In this document: positions 18,349-25,946 of the stretch, one piece after another
Layout: each line of letters starts with the position of its first letter
Numbering within the stretch: the stretch's first letter is position 1
Source of the DNA: an uncultured Sphingobacteriales bacterium
GTDB lineage: Bacteria; Bacteroidota; Bacteroidia; Chitinophagales; Chitinophagaceae
Reading direction: 5' to 3'
Length of the DNA stretch: 61,463 bases
Assembly: GCA_937871285.1 (NCBI GenBank)
Contig: CALMQS010000052.1
Location: 1-61,463, forward strand
Position numbers and translations under genes: made by a program
The notes under the pieces: generated by a model
Seen by the model: only the letters and a program-made list of their open reading frames with translations
Database searches by the model: none
Told to the model about the DNA's origin: nothing

Positions 18349-18417
18349 AAAAATAGTAGAATGAAAACTTAAGGTAAAGCATTTTTTTAGCAGGAGAACA
18401 AAGCGTATAATATTTTT

Positions 18418-19272
18418 TCACTTAACATTTTCCTTTATGAAAGCAATGATCTTGTTATAAGAATCCAGCAGGTTGGCTCCCGCCCATCCATGAGACTCGA
18501 GAGGATAATACACTAATTGATTTTTCACGCCTTGCTCAATAAGCCTGTTAACAAGGCTGGTAGTTTGAGCGGGAATAACGATAAAGTCGGCGCCTCCCTG
18601 CAAGGCAATGGTAGGCGGACTTTGATTCGTAATAAAATTTAAAGGACTGCTGTTCACGTATATATCCGGGTTATCAGTATACAGCCTGCCTACAGCCCCC
18701 AACAAGGCCCATTGCTGTAATACCCCCTCATTCCATAAAGCCACCAAGTCTGTGGGGCCAAAAAAATCTACCACCGCTTTTACATGTTTGCCCGGGTCAT
18801 TTTTATAGCTGTGCAGCATAGCCAGGTGGGCGCCGGCGCTCGCTCCACCCATCACAAGATCTTCGGAAACCAGGTATTCACCGGACCTGTTTAAATAAAA
18901 GCCCACCGCGCTCTTAATGTCTTCTTCCTGCGCGGGAAATATATTTACAGAGCCATTGGATGCCAGCCTGTAGTTTACATTAACAAAAGCATATAGCGGC
19001 AGCTCTTTTTTGAGATATGCCACGGCTTCTGCCATGTCGGCTTTATCACCTTCTGTCCATCCTCCGCCATGAATAATAAATATAGTTTTTGTATGCTGTA
19101 TGGTTCTTCCTTCGGGCAGAAAGATATCCATTACCTGCCGGGCATCGTTGCCGTAAGCCATATTGGTATAGTTAACGGCCGGTGTATGCAGATCCGGCGG
19201 CGGAGCTTCCTTTTTGCATGACAGCAAAACAACGGAAATGGTAAGCCAAAGCAAAAAGAGTGATCTGTTCAT
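18418..19272 (-). CDS. Alpha/beta hydrolase lipoprotein, carboxylesterase-like
   Basis: The protein is 284 residues from the ATG at 19272, where MNRSLFLLWLTISVVLLSCKKE gives a lipoprotein signal with the lipobox ending in LLSC. Two upstream ATGs add nine unlikely residues. The hormone-sensitive-lipase oxyanion motif HGGGW is present, as is the nucleophile motif GASAG. The C-terminal histidine is in ESHGW. The family removes acyl groups from sugars or aryl esters. It is predicted to be anchored in the outer membrane or periplasm. It starts the cluster with 17422 and 15783. Confidence 0.87.
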   Translation of the reverse strand: MNRSLFLLWLTISVVLLSCKKEAPPPDLHTPAVNYTNMAYGNDARQVMDIFLPEGRTIQHTKTIFIIHGGGWTEGDKADMAEAVAYLKKELPLYAFVNVNYRLASNGSVNIFPAQEEDIKSAVGFYLNRSGEYLVSEDLVMGGASAGAHLAMLHSYKNDPGKHVKAVVDFFGPTDLVALWNEGVLQQWALLGAVGRLYTDNPDIYVNSSPLNFITNQSPPTIALQGGADFIVIPAQTTSLVNRLIEQGVKNQLVYYPLESHGWAGANLLDSYNKIIAFIKENVK

Positions 19273-19361
19273 TATTTTGTTGTTTACCATGCATATCAAC
19301 TTAAAACAAATGATCCGCGGTGTCTTTTAATACTCAAATGTAAATAATTAAGCATTGGGGC

Positions 19362-19476
19362 GGGCGCATTTCAAATTTTCGCAGGTGGGTGGTGACACCC
19401 ACCTGTAGAACCCGCTACCGGTCGGTGTCTCACCGACCGGTAAGTTGTACATGGAGCGAAAAATTGAAATACGCCC
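19362..19476. mobile_element. MITE-like double-hairpin element with target-site duplication, copy 1
   Basis: The 115-bp unit has imperfect 21-bp terminal inverted repeats: GGGCGCATTTCAAATTTTCGC on the left half (19362-19382), and at the right the complement of nearly the same sequence (19456-19476). Inside are two perfect hairpins: stem CAGGTGGGTG (19382-19391/19396-19405, loop GTGA) and stem TACCGGTCGGTG (19416-19427/19431-19442, loop TCT). The unit is bounded by the direct repeat ATTGGGGC (19354-19361 and 19477-19484), the expected scar of transposition. It has no coding capacity. A second copy begins at 61390. Confidence 0.85.
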
Positions 19477-19544
19477 ATTGGGGCAACTGCACAAAACATA
19501 TCAATCCTTCTTTTAGGGTAAGCATATCATACCAGGCAATGCTT

Positions 19545-19695
19545 AGGGATTTCCAGCTTCGGATTTAATATTTGCCTGTCATGGTGAGCCTGCCCGCCGC
19601 GGCGGGGCACGAACCATCTGTATCTATTTGTTTCTTATTATTTGTCTTTGGGTGCTTTGTATCCCCGGATTTACGGCTCTTGCCTGTACTTCAAT
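19545..19695 (+). repeat. Heptad-phased dispersed intergenic element, copy D
   Basis: Positions 19577-19630 match 7480-7533 at 53 of 54 bases, including a perfect palindrome CCCGCCGCGGCGGG before GCACGAACC. The following part keeps the 7-base phase with units such as ATTTGTC, GCTTTGT and GATTTAC. It lies 38 bp or more from the MITE. The rest of 19485-20021 shows no gene and only the inverted repeat noted below. Confidence 0.8.
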
Positions 19696-19872
19696 TCCGC
19701 CTTCATAGCTTTCTTATTTTTTAATCACACAATTATCGCAACATTTTGCTACTTTTGGATACAAATGTCCTGTAAAGGGATTCTATATATATTAATGTTA
19801 CAGAATTGGTGAGTTGGGTTGAAAGTATTGAAAACGTTTATTTTATTTCAATATAGTTATTCTGATTTAGGC

Positions 19873-19894
19873 TATTATACCTTTTCGTATAATA
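19873..19894. promoter_or_regulatory. AT-rich inverted repeat, possible operator of the PSP1 gene
   Basis: TATTATAC (19873-19880) and GTATAATA (19887-19894) flank a 6-nt spacer. The same 8-bp arms occur in the palindrome at 5153-5180 with a 10-nt spacer. It is 128 bp upstream of the PSP1-domain gene. The role is an inference from symmetry and recurrence. Confidence 0.35.
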
Positions 19895-20021
19895 CCGCAT
19901 TTTATACAGGAGCTCAAAAACCGGGCTTTTCCTCAGCAGGATAATAGTGTGCATTTTATTTACTGTAACATCATTCCCTTTAACCGGGCATTATTATTAA
20001 CTATTTAATATATGCCGAAAT

Positions 20022-21260
20022 ATGAGTTGTAGTAGCTGCGGTACCAATACCGGGGGCAAGCCTAACGGATGTAAAAGCAACGGGGGGTGCAGCACAGGTG
20101 GTTGCAACCGCATGAATGTACACGACTGGCTAACTAACCTTCCCTTATCGGATGAAGATAGCATGTGCCATATTATTGAAGTTTCTTTTAATAATGGCAG
20201 CAGAAAAGAATTTTACCGCAACAGCACGGTACACCTGTATGACAAGGGAGACATGGTAACCGTGGAAGGAGTGAGTGGCTTTGATACGGGAGAAGTGAGC
20301 TTGTCGGGAGAACTGGTACGTCTTCAGCTAAAGAAGAAAGGTGTTGAAGAGCATAATCCTGAAATAAAGAGAATTTTGCGCCGGGCCGGCGATCGCGACC
20401 TGGAGTTATGGAAACAAAACAAGGCCCGCGAGCCACAGGCGCTGATGCGTGCCCGTTCCATTGCCAGGCAATTGAAATTAGAAATGAAACTGTCGGAAGT
20501 GGAATTCCAGGCCGACGGAAGAAAGGCTACATTTTTTTATACTGCCGACGGGCGTATTGATTTCAGAGAACTGATAAAAATATATGCTTCCGAGTTTAAG
20601 GTAAAAGTTGAAATGAAGCAGATTGGAGCAAGGCAGGAAGCGGCAAAAGTGGGTGGGATAGGCAGCTGTGGGCGTGAACTCTGCTGCAGCACCTGGCTTA
20701 CCAGCTTCAAAAGCGTAACTACCATTGCAGCCCGATACCAGAACCTGAGCATTAATCAAACCAAATTAAGCGGGCAGTGCGGGCGGCTTAAATGCTGCCT
20801 GAACTATGAGCTGGATACTTATTTAGATGCACTCCAGGGCTTCCCCGATAATGCGGATATGCTGGAAACAACAAAAGGAAACGCTTTACTGATCAAGAAA
20901 GATATTTTCCGTAACCTGATGTGGTACATACTGCCCGACAGCAATAAACATTACCCGCTTTCTATTGCCACTGTTCGAAAAATAAAAGAGATGAACGTAA
21001 AGGGCATAAAACCGGAAGCATTAGAAACAGAAGAGCTGGTAAGCAGTAAGCCCAAGGAAGTTGAACCTGATTTTGTAGACGTGGTAGGACAAATCAGCCT
21101 GCGCAGCTTAGAAAAAAATGACAAGCGAAGGAAATTCAAACAAAGAGAGCAGCAGGAAAGAAACCGCAGCAATACAAGGCAGCAGGCGCCCCGTCCTCCG
21201 CAGCAAAACCAGCCCAGGCCAACGATCAGAAAAGATAAAGACAGGGGGAAGTCAAATTAG
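20022..21260 (+). CDS. PSP1 C-terminal domain protein (RicT/YaaT-like)
   Basis: The protein has 412 residues. It begins with a Cys-rich segment (MSCSSCGTN, then seven-odd Cys in 30 residues), followed by the PSP1 domain. Two clustered-cysteine motifs are seen, CGRELCCSTW and CGRLKCCLNYE, and a basic Gln/Arg-rich C terminus (about 365-412). In Bacillus, RicT belongs to the Fe-S-containing Y complex that controls RNA maturation. The Bacteroidota homologues are uncharacterised, and a link to RNA processing is inference. The motifs would fit metal or Fe-S binding. In this window it is flanked by repeats and convergent with FucP, so no operon is suggested. Confidence 0.88.
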   Translation: MSCSSCGTNTGGKPNGCKSNGGCSTGGCNRMNVHDWLTNLPLSDEDSMCHIIEVSFNNGSRKEFYRNSTVHLYDKGDMVTVEGVSGFDTGEVSLSGELVRLQLKKKGVEEHNPEIKRILRRAGDRDLELWKQNKAREPQALMRARSIARQLKLEMKLSEVEFQADGRKATFFYTADGRIDFRELIKIYASEFKVKVEMKQIGARQEAAKVGGIGSCGRELCCSTWLTSFKSVTTIAARYQNLSINQTKLSGQCGRLKCCLNYELDTYLDALQGFPDNADMLETTKGNALLIKKDIFRNLMWYILPDSNKHYPLSIATVRKIKEMNVKGIKPEALETEELVSSKPKEVEPDFVDVVGQISLRSLEKNDKRRKFKQREQQERNRSNTRQQAPRPPQQNQPRPTIRKDKDRGKSN

Positions 21261-21356
21261 GTGGATTAAGCATCAATACGTGCCCCCTTTCCGGCTCTTG
21301 CTATAACAGCTTACGGTTACAGAATACCGGCTCTTGATCGATCCCTGATCAATCAT

Positions 21357-21386
21357 CCTGCAACCTGTACCTTGTAACCTGCAACC
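21357..21386. repeat. Heptamer array (CTGCAAC type)
   Basis: Four adjacent 7-base units: CTGCAAC at both ends and CTGTACC and TTGTAAC between. The same words appear at 56664-56709 as an inverted pair of arrays. It lies 7 bp from the fucP stop codon in the convergent gap after the PSP1 gene. Confidence 0.6.
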
Positions 21387-21392
21387 GCTTCC

Positions 21393-22631
21393 CTACCCCT
21401 TCTTGATCTTATACCCTTTTGCGCCATACCACGCTACTACCACAAAGCAAAACAGAGGTATAATATAGGCTTTGGCTGTTCCGTTTTCGGCCAGCAAGCC
21501 CATAAAATACGGCATTAATGCTCCGCCTACAATAGACATGATCTGGAATGACGACCCTTTTTTGGTATGGTGCCCCAGGTCTTTAACACCCAAAGCGAAA
21601 ATAGTAGGGAACATAATAGATTCAAAGAAAAACACAGCCATCAGGGAATACACTGAAATCCAGTCTTTGCCCCAAACTACCATTACGCAAAGCACAATAT
21701 TGATAACGGCAAAAATGGTAAGCAGTATATTGGGAGCAATTTTCCGCATAAGGGCCGTTCCTGCAAACCTGCCTACTGTAAAAAGCAATAAGCTGATGGA
21801 AAGCAGGTACGCGGCTTTTGAATTGTCAATTTCATTTTTGGCCTCCGTACAATAATTAATAAACAGTGCCGCTATACCTACCTGTGCCGCCACATAAAAA
21901 AACTGCGCAATAACGCCATATACAAAATGACTGTGCTGAAACAGGGGTTTGGTGTCCTGAGCTTTATCGGAAACGATTTCACTTTCCTTGATCTCCGGCA
22001 GATACGTTCTCCAGAATAACACCGCGATAAATAACACCACTATAGCTATAATAACGTAAACCATTTTTACGGAATCGAGGTTCCCGCTATCCTGCCCGGA
22101 AGATTCATTAAAAAAAACATTGGCCGCAATAATAGGCCCAATAAAAGATCCTACACCATTAAAGCATTGTGATAAATTAAGCCTGAACGCCGATGTTTCG
22201 GGTTTACCCAACACCGTTACATAAGGATTGGCAGCGGTTTCAAGGCAGGTTAAGCCCGAAGCAAGAACAAAGAGCGCCAGTAAAAAAAAATCGAAACTGC
22301 CCATTTGCGCCGATGGAAAGAAAAGAAAAGCACCGGTTGCATATAATAATAAGCCAAGGATAATGCCTTTCTTATACCCATACTTGTTCATAAAAATACC
22401 CGCAGGCAGGGCAATCAAAAAATAAGCCCCAAAGTAGGCCGCCTGTAACAGGGTAGACCTGGCCTTTGTTACATTCAACGCGTCCTGAAAATGTTTATTC
22501 AGCACATCAAGTAAACCATAGGCTAATCCCCATAAAAAAAATAAGCTGGTTACCAGGATCAGCGGAAACAGGTACCCCTTTCCGTTTGTAGAGGGTTCAG
22601 CGGCTGAAGTAGCGGTTGATGTTAATGCCAT
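21393..22631 (-). CDS. fucP: FucP-family L-fucose:H+ symporter (MFS)
   Basis: The protein has 412 residues with about 12 membrane segments. The signatures LFFLWGLAYGLLDVLNKHFQ at helix 1 and LETAANPYVTVLG in helix 5 are diagnostic of the FucP subgroup of the major facilitator superfamily. FucP imports L-fucose with a proton; related members carry glucose, galactose or fructose. It is the last gene of the minus-strand operon that also carries L-fucose dehydrogenase, lactonase, mutarotase and FAH-family genes, which makes L-fucose the most likely substrate. It is 33 bp from the dehydrogenase gene. Confidence 0.9.
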   Translation of the reverse strand: MALTSTATSAAEPSTNGKGYLFPLILVTSLFFLWGLAYGLLDVLNKHFQDALNVTKARSTLLQAAYFGAYFLIALPAGIFMNKYGYKKGIILGLLLYATGAFLFFPSAQMGSFDFFLLALFVLASGLTCLETAANPYVTVLGKPETSAFRLNLSQCFNGVGSFIGPIIAANVFFNESSGQDSGNLDSVKMVYVIIAIVVLFIAVLFWRTYLPEIKESEIVSDKAQDTKPLFQHSHFVYGVIAQFFYVAAQVGIAALFINYCTEAKNEIDNSKAAYLLSISLLLFTVGRFAGTALMRKIAPNILLTIFAVINIVLCVMVVWGKDWISVYSLMAVFFFESIMFPTIFALGVKDLGHHTKKGSSFQIMSIVGGALMPYFMGLLAENGTAKAYIIPLFCFVVVAWYGAKGYKIKKG

Positions 22632-22664
22632 GTAACTTGTAGTTTGGTAATCGTACTAAATATG

Positions 22665-23444
22665 TTATAACGACCGGTCTAAATGCGTATAGCCTCCGTC
22701 AACAAAAATAATTTGCCCGGTGGTGTGGCTTGATTTGCTGCTCAGCAAAAAAACTGTCATATCAGCAATCTCTTCCGATGTGGTCATTCTTTTTTCCAGG
22801 GGGATCTTAGCCACAATTTGCGCTAGTTTTTCTTCCGGGTTGGGAAGCGTCTTTATCCAGTTTTCATATAAAGGTGTCCAAACTTCTGCGGGCAGCACAG
22901 TATTTACACGTATGGAATAAGGCAGCAGTTCCACCGCCCACTCCCGCGTAAGCGCGTTAATGGCTCCTTTTGAAGCGGCATAACCCGAAGTGTTGCCCTG
23001 CCCGGTAACAGCTACTTTAGAACCAATATTAACGATATTGCCTTTCGATTTTTTGAGGTAAGGCAATGCAAAATGCGCCAGGTTATAATAATGACTCAGG
23101 TTTTTTTGAAGGGATTGAAAGAATTTGTCGGGAGATCCTTTTTCAAGTCCTACCCCGTCATTTATACCCGCGTTGTTAACTAAACCGTCTATCTGTCCGT
23201 ATTTTTCAACGGTAAAGTCAATCACGCTGCTGCAGGTTTCCGGAGTGCCCAGCTCTGCCGTTACATAACTGGCTTTACCACCGGATTTTACAATTTCGTC
23301 AACTATAGTTTGGTTATCGGTTTTATTTCTTCCGGCAATTACTACAATGCCCCCTTCCGCGGCTATGGTTTTACTGATGGCGGCGCCAATGCCTTTGGCT
23401 CCCCCGGTAACGATATATACCTTATTAGCAAGATTCAGATCCAT
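22665..23444 (-). CDS. SDR-family dehydrogenase, probable L-fucose dehydrogenase
   Basis: A 259-residue classical SDR with the cofactor motif TGGAKGIG (residues 13-20), NNAG, and the catalytic SK/Y-x-x-x-K set (IGSK, YAASK). The C terminus IFVDGGYTHLDRSL is the sequence I associate with L-fucose dehydrogenases, which oxidise L-fucose to the lactone with NAD(P)+. The later step, 2-keto-3-deoxy-L-fuconate dehydrogenase, is also an SDR, so that assignment cannot be excluded. It is cytoplasmic, with neighbours for transport and lactone hydrolysis on both sides. Confidence 0.8.
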   Translation of the reverse strand: MDLNLANKVYIVTGGAKGIGAAISKTIAAEGGIVVIAGRNKTDNQTIVDEIVKSGGKASYVTAELGTPETCSSVIDFTVEKYGQIDGLVNNAGINDGVGLEKGSPDKFFQSLQKNLSHYYNLAHFALPYLKKSKGNIVNIGSKVAVTGQGNTSGYAASKGAINALTREWAVELLPYSIRVNTVLPAEVWTPLYENWIKTLPNPEEKLAQIVAKIPLEKRMTTSEEIADMTVFLLSSKSSHTTGQIIFVDGGYTHLDRSL

Positions 23445-23531
23445 TATTTACGGTTTAGATTGATAATACATATTGCCCCGGTAAGAGCATAAAATACTGT
23501 ATGCATACTTCCTGCACGCAGGTGAAGATAA

Positions 23532-24356
23532 TCAGAGATGATAAAATTGTATAGCATTCCCTCCAAAAACCTTCTCCCTGTCTTCCTCCCCATAGTTTTC
23601 CATATATTTTTCCAGCAAACTTTTCCATTGCACATACATACCCGAAACCAAAATTACCGGCCAATCGCTCCCAAACATCAGCCTGCCGGTACCAAAAGCT
23701 TCAAATACCACATCAAGATAAGGATAAAAATCACCGGCGCTCCATGCTTTCCAGTTGGCTTCGGTAAACAGGCCAGACAGTTTGCAATATGTATTGGGAT
23801 GACGGGCGATTTCCCTCATCAGCCTGGCCCATTCATCAATTTCCTTATGCCTGATATCCGGTTTGGCGCAATGGTCAATAACCATTGGCTGATCGGGAAA
23901 CAGCGAAACAAATTCCAATGCAGGTTTTAACTGGTAGTGATAGATCAGTATATCATATGTATAATTAAAAGCCTTCAGCGCTTTTACGCCCCGCTGAAAA
24001 TCCTTCCGCAACAAAAAATCATTGGGTTCTCCCTGCACAATATGCCGGTACCCTTTTATGGCGGTGTATTCCGAAAAATGCTGCAATCTTTCCTCTACAT
24101 TATCAGCCCGCAGATCAACCCATCCCACCACACCTTTTATGAACGGATGCGTTTTTGCCAGTTCGCATAAGAACCGGGTTTCTATTTCCGACTGGTCGGC
24201 CTGCACAGCAACACACCCGTCTACATCATTCCGCCTTAAGGTAGATTCAATTGTTTGCGGAATATAATCCTGCTGCAGCACTTTCATATCATCCATCCAG
24301 CCATCCCGTTTCCTGTCGTATTTCCAAAAATGAACGTGTGTGTCTATGCAAGTCAT
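23532..24356 (-). CDS. Amidohydrolase-family lactonase, probable L-fuconolactonase
   Basis: The protein is 274 residues from the ATG at 24356, which gives MTCIDTHVHFWKYD. The longer frame (to 24398) runs into a heptamer repeat. HVH (residues 7-9) begins the TIM barrel. Other ligands are in VIDHCAKP and LMFGSDWP. The short barrel and the DTHVHFW start are typical of the PF04909 group that includes L-fucono-1,5-lactonase and L-rhamnonolactonase. Context (fucose dehydrogenase, mutarotase, FucP) favours the fucose lactone. It is cytoplasmic, 87 bp from the SDR gene. Confidence 0.83.
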   Translation of the reverse strand: MTCIDTHVHFWKYDRKRDGWMDDMKVLQQDYIPQTIESTLRRNDVDGCVAVQADQSEIETRFLCELAKTHPFIKGVVGWVDLRADNVEERLQHFSEYTAIKGYRHIVQGEPNDFLLRKDFQRGVKALKAFNYTYDILIYHYQLKPALEFVSLFPDQPMVIDHCAKPDIRHKEIDEWARLMREIARHPNTYCKLSGLFTEANWKAWSAGDFYPYLDVVFEAFGTGRLMFGSDWPVILVSGMYVQWKSLLEKYMENYGEEDREKVFGGNAIQFYHL

Positions 24357-24362
24357 AAAGTA

Positions 24363-24396
24363 GTAAGTTATTAGTGGTAAGTGGTAAGTCGTTATC
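24363..24396. repeat. Heptamer array flanking the S23 gene, left side
   Basis: The array is made of consecutive 7-base units of the GTAAGTn type (24363-24369, 24377-24383 and 24384-24390, plus two degenerate ones). It lies 6 bp from the lactonase start codon. The complementary type forms the right flank (24846-24885), so the two arrays are inverted around the S23 gene. Confidence 0.75.
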
Positions 24397-24414
24397 AAAC
24401 AAGTTTGACTAAAT

Positions 24415-24780
24415 TCATTTTGCTTCCATTTTAGGTATTATTGATTTGGATAAGCCTACAATAATTCTCGTTACTTCCTCACAAAAGAATAGCAAATGAT
24501 TCTTTTTTGACACTTCAATGTGCTTTAACCGCTCTGCTAAATAACACATAGATTTTACTTCATTACAGAAGTTTCTGGCTATTCCCAAAAACCTCATAAA
24601 TTCTCTTTTACTTTTGGAATCAAAACCTTCTGCTATATTGTTTGATACAGATACCGCTGCTGATTGTATCTGATTTCTAAAAGCAAAATCTCTCGTCTGT
24701 TCAAATGCGCTGTAAATTTCCACCGTCAGATCCCGCGCCTTTTGCCAGGCTATCAGGTCTTCAAATTTAACAACTTTCAT
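24415..24780 (-). CDS. Four-helix-bundle protein (S23 / 23S rRNA intervening-sequence protein family)
   Basis: A 121-residue all-alpha protein with the start VKFEDLIAWQKARDLTVEIY, the middle IQSAAVSVSNNIAEGF and the late SMCYLAERL. This is the TIGR02436/S23 family, found free-standing in Bacteroidota, inside spirochaete 23S rRNA intervening sequences, and as the bAvd accessory protein of diversity-generating retroelements. Its basic pentameric relatives bind nucleic acid. It has no metabolic link to the fucose genes around it. It sits in a 526-bp unit between the SGNH stop codon and the lactonase start, flanked by inverted heptamer arrays, which suggests insertion. No reverse transcriptase or rRNA is present. 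Confidence 0.93.
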   Translation of the reverse strand: MKVVKFEDLIAWQKARDLTVEIYSAFEQTRDFAFRNQIQSAAVSVSNNIAEGFDSKSKREFMRFLGIARNFCNEVKSMCYLAERLKHIEVSKKNHLLFFCEEVTRIIVGLSKSIIPKMEAK

Positions 24781-24845
24781 AACAGGTATTTTTTAGGTTA
24801 ACATTACGCTGTTAAAAATGTGTTCTACCGTCACAATGTACACCT

Positions 24846-24885
24846 CACTTACAACTTACCACTTATCACTTACTACTTACCACTA
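24846..24885. repeat. Heptamer array flanking the S23 gene, right side
   Basis: Five consecutive 7-base units fall in perfect phase: CACTTAC (24846-24852 and 24867-24873), AACTTAC, CACTTAT and TACTTAC. A partial unit follows that contains the stop codon of the SGNH gene (24883-24885). They are the complement of the left-flank units, so the gene is enclosed by inverted arrays. Confidence 0.8.
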
Positions 24886-25554
24886 TTTGATATACCCCCA
24901 AAACTGTTCTGCCAAAAACCTGTTGCCCTCATCATTCATGTGTACGCCATCCGTTGTAAGGATGCCTGAATTTTTATCTTCCGGATTATGGCTGTTGATG
25001 TAGTCAATAATATTTTTATGCAGATCAATCAACTCAACCTTTTTGTTTTTAGCGATCCGGCGTACGATCTCCGAATATTTATTCAGGTCACCGTCCAGTT
25101 CATTAACATACCCTTTCTTTTCTCCCACAACAGTAGGTGTGCAAATCACCACTGTAGCGCCGGTGGCCTGAATTTTATCAATGATCTTATTATAAAACCG
25201 CTCAAACTTATCGGGGTCTGTGCCGGTTCCAAAGCTTCTTTTATGCCATACGTCATTTATGCCTACATATATAAATATAAGGTCGGGCTTTTTAGACAGC
25301 ACATCCTCTTCCAGCCTTAAATAAAGATCATATATTTTATTACCGCCAATACCCGCGCCAATAAGATCGAAAGCCTTATCCTTACCGTCTTTCACCAGCA
25401 TCTGCTGCAACAGGGTGATATACCCGTTGGGCGCAACACCTGCCTGGGTAATGGAATCACCAAAAAAAATGACTTTCTTTTTTTGCATAACAGTAAAAGC
25501 GGATAAAAAACCGATAGAAGCAATAAACGTAAAGTATGCAATGAAACGGTTCAT
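24883..25554 (-). CDS. Exported SGNH/GDSL-type hydrolase
   Basis: The protein has 223 residues with a signal peptide (to about residue 24). SGNH blocks are visible: block I FFGDSIT (Ser nucleophile), block II with GGNKI, block III YVGINDVW (Asn) and block V TDGVHMND (Asp and His). The family removes acetyl or other acyl groups from sugars and includes rhamnogalacturonan acetylesterase. In this operon it may deacetylate a fucose-containing substrate in the periplasm, which is an inference from location. Its stop codon lies inside a heptamer array. The mutarotase gene is 22 bp upstream. Confidence 0.88.
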   Translation of the reverse strand: MNRFIAYFTFIASIGFLSAFTVMQKKKVIFFGDSITQAGVAPNGYITLLQQMLVKDGKDKAFDLIGAGIGGNKIYDLYLRLEEDVLSKKPDLIFIYVGINDVWHKRSFGTGTDPDKFERFYNKIIDKIQATGATVVICTPTVVGEKKGYVNELDGDLNKYSEIVRRIAKNKKVELIDLHKNIIDYINSHNPEDKNSGILTTDGVHMNDEGNRFLAEQFWGYIK

Positions 25555-25576
25555 ATAGTTGTTTTATAAATGGATA

Positions 25577-25909
25577 TTATTGTAGTTCGAATATCTTTTC
25601 CATCATAACCCATTTTTCCCCGGGTTTGGCCCAGGGAAGCGATTGCTGGAAGCTCCACATAAAATTTTCCCATTCCTGCACTTTTGGATTACCGGCATCT
25701 GAGCGGCTCTTTTTTTCAAAAGAGAAATCATCATTTACTTCCATGATCATGAACAGCCTGTTGCCGGTAAGATAGATATCCATAACCGTAATGCCATCGG
25801 CCTTTATCCTTTCCCGGATCTCCGGCCATATGTTCTGGTGTATCTTTTTATACTCCGCAATAACAGCAGGGTCGTCTTTCAGATCCACGGCAAGGCAATA
25901 TCGTTTCAT
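25577..25909 (-). CDS. L-rhamnose mutarotase family protein (probably acting on L-fucose)
   Basis: A 110-residue dimeric alpha/beta-barrel mutarotase of the RhaM family. HQNIWPEI (catalytic His), MDIYLTGNRLFMIMEV and a terminal tryptophan region (LPWAKPGEKW) are in place. RhaM interconverts alpha and beta anomers of 6-deoxy-L-hexoses. Because the operon carries fucose genes and no rhamnose isomerase or kinase, L-fucose is the likely substrate. It is the second gene of the operon, 37 bp after the FAH-family gene. Confidence 0.88.
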   Translation of the reverse strand: MKRYCLAVDLKDDPAVIAEYKKIHQNIWPEIRERIKADGITVMDIYLTGNRLFMIMEVNDDFSFEKKSRSDAGNPKVQEWENFMWSFQQSLPWAKPGEKWVMMEKIFELQ

Positions 25910-25946
25910 TTTTGAATTTTTTTATCTCAAAAAGATCAGCGGGCGG

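Noticed and set aside
24415..24780. Diversity-generating retroelement accessory (Avd) gene
   Set aside because: The family fits, but there is no reverse transcriptase, template repeat or variable gene nearby.
24363..24885. CRISPR array from the short repeated units
   Set aside because: The units are 7 bp without spacers and are inverted on the two sides of a gene. No cas gene is present.
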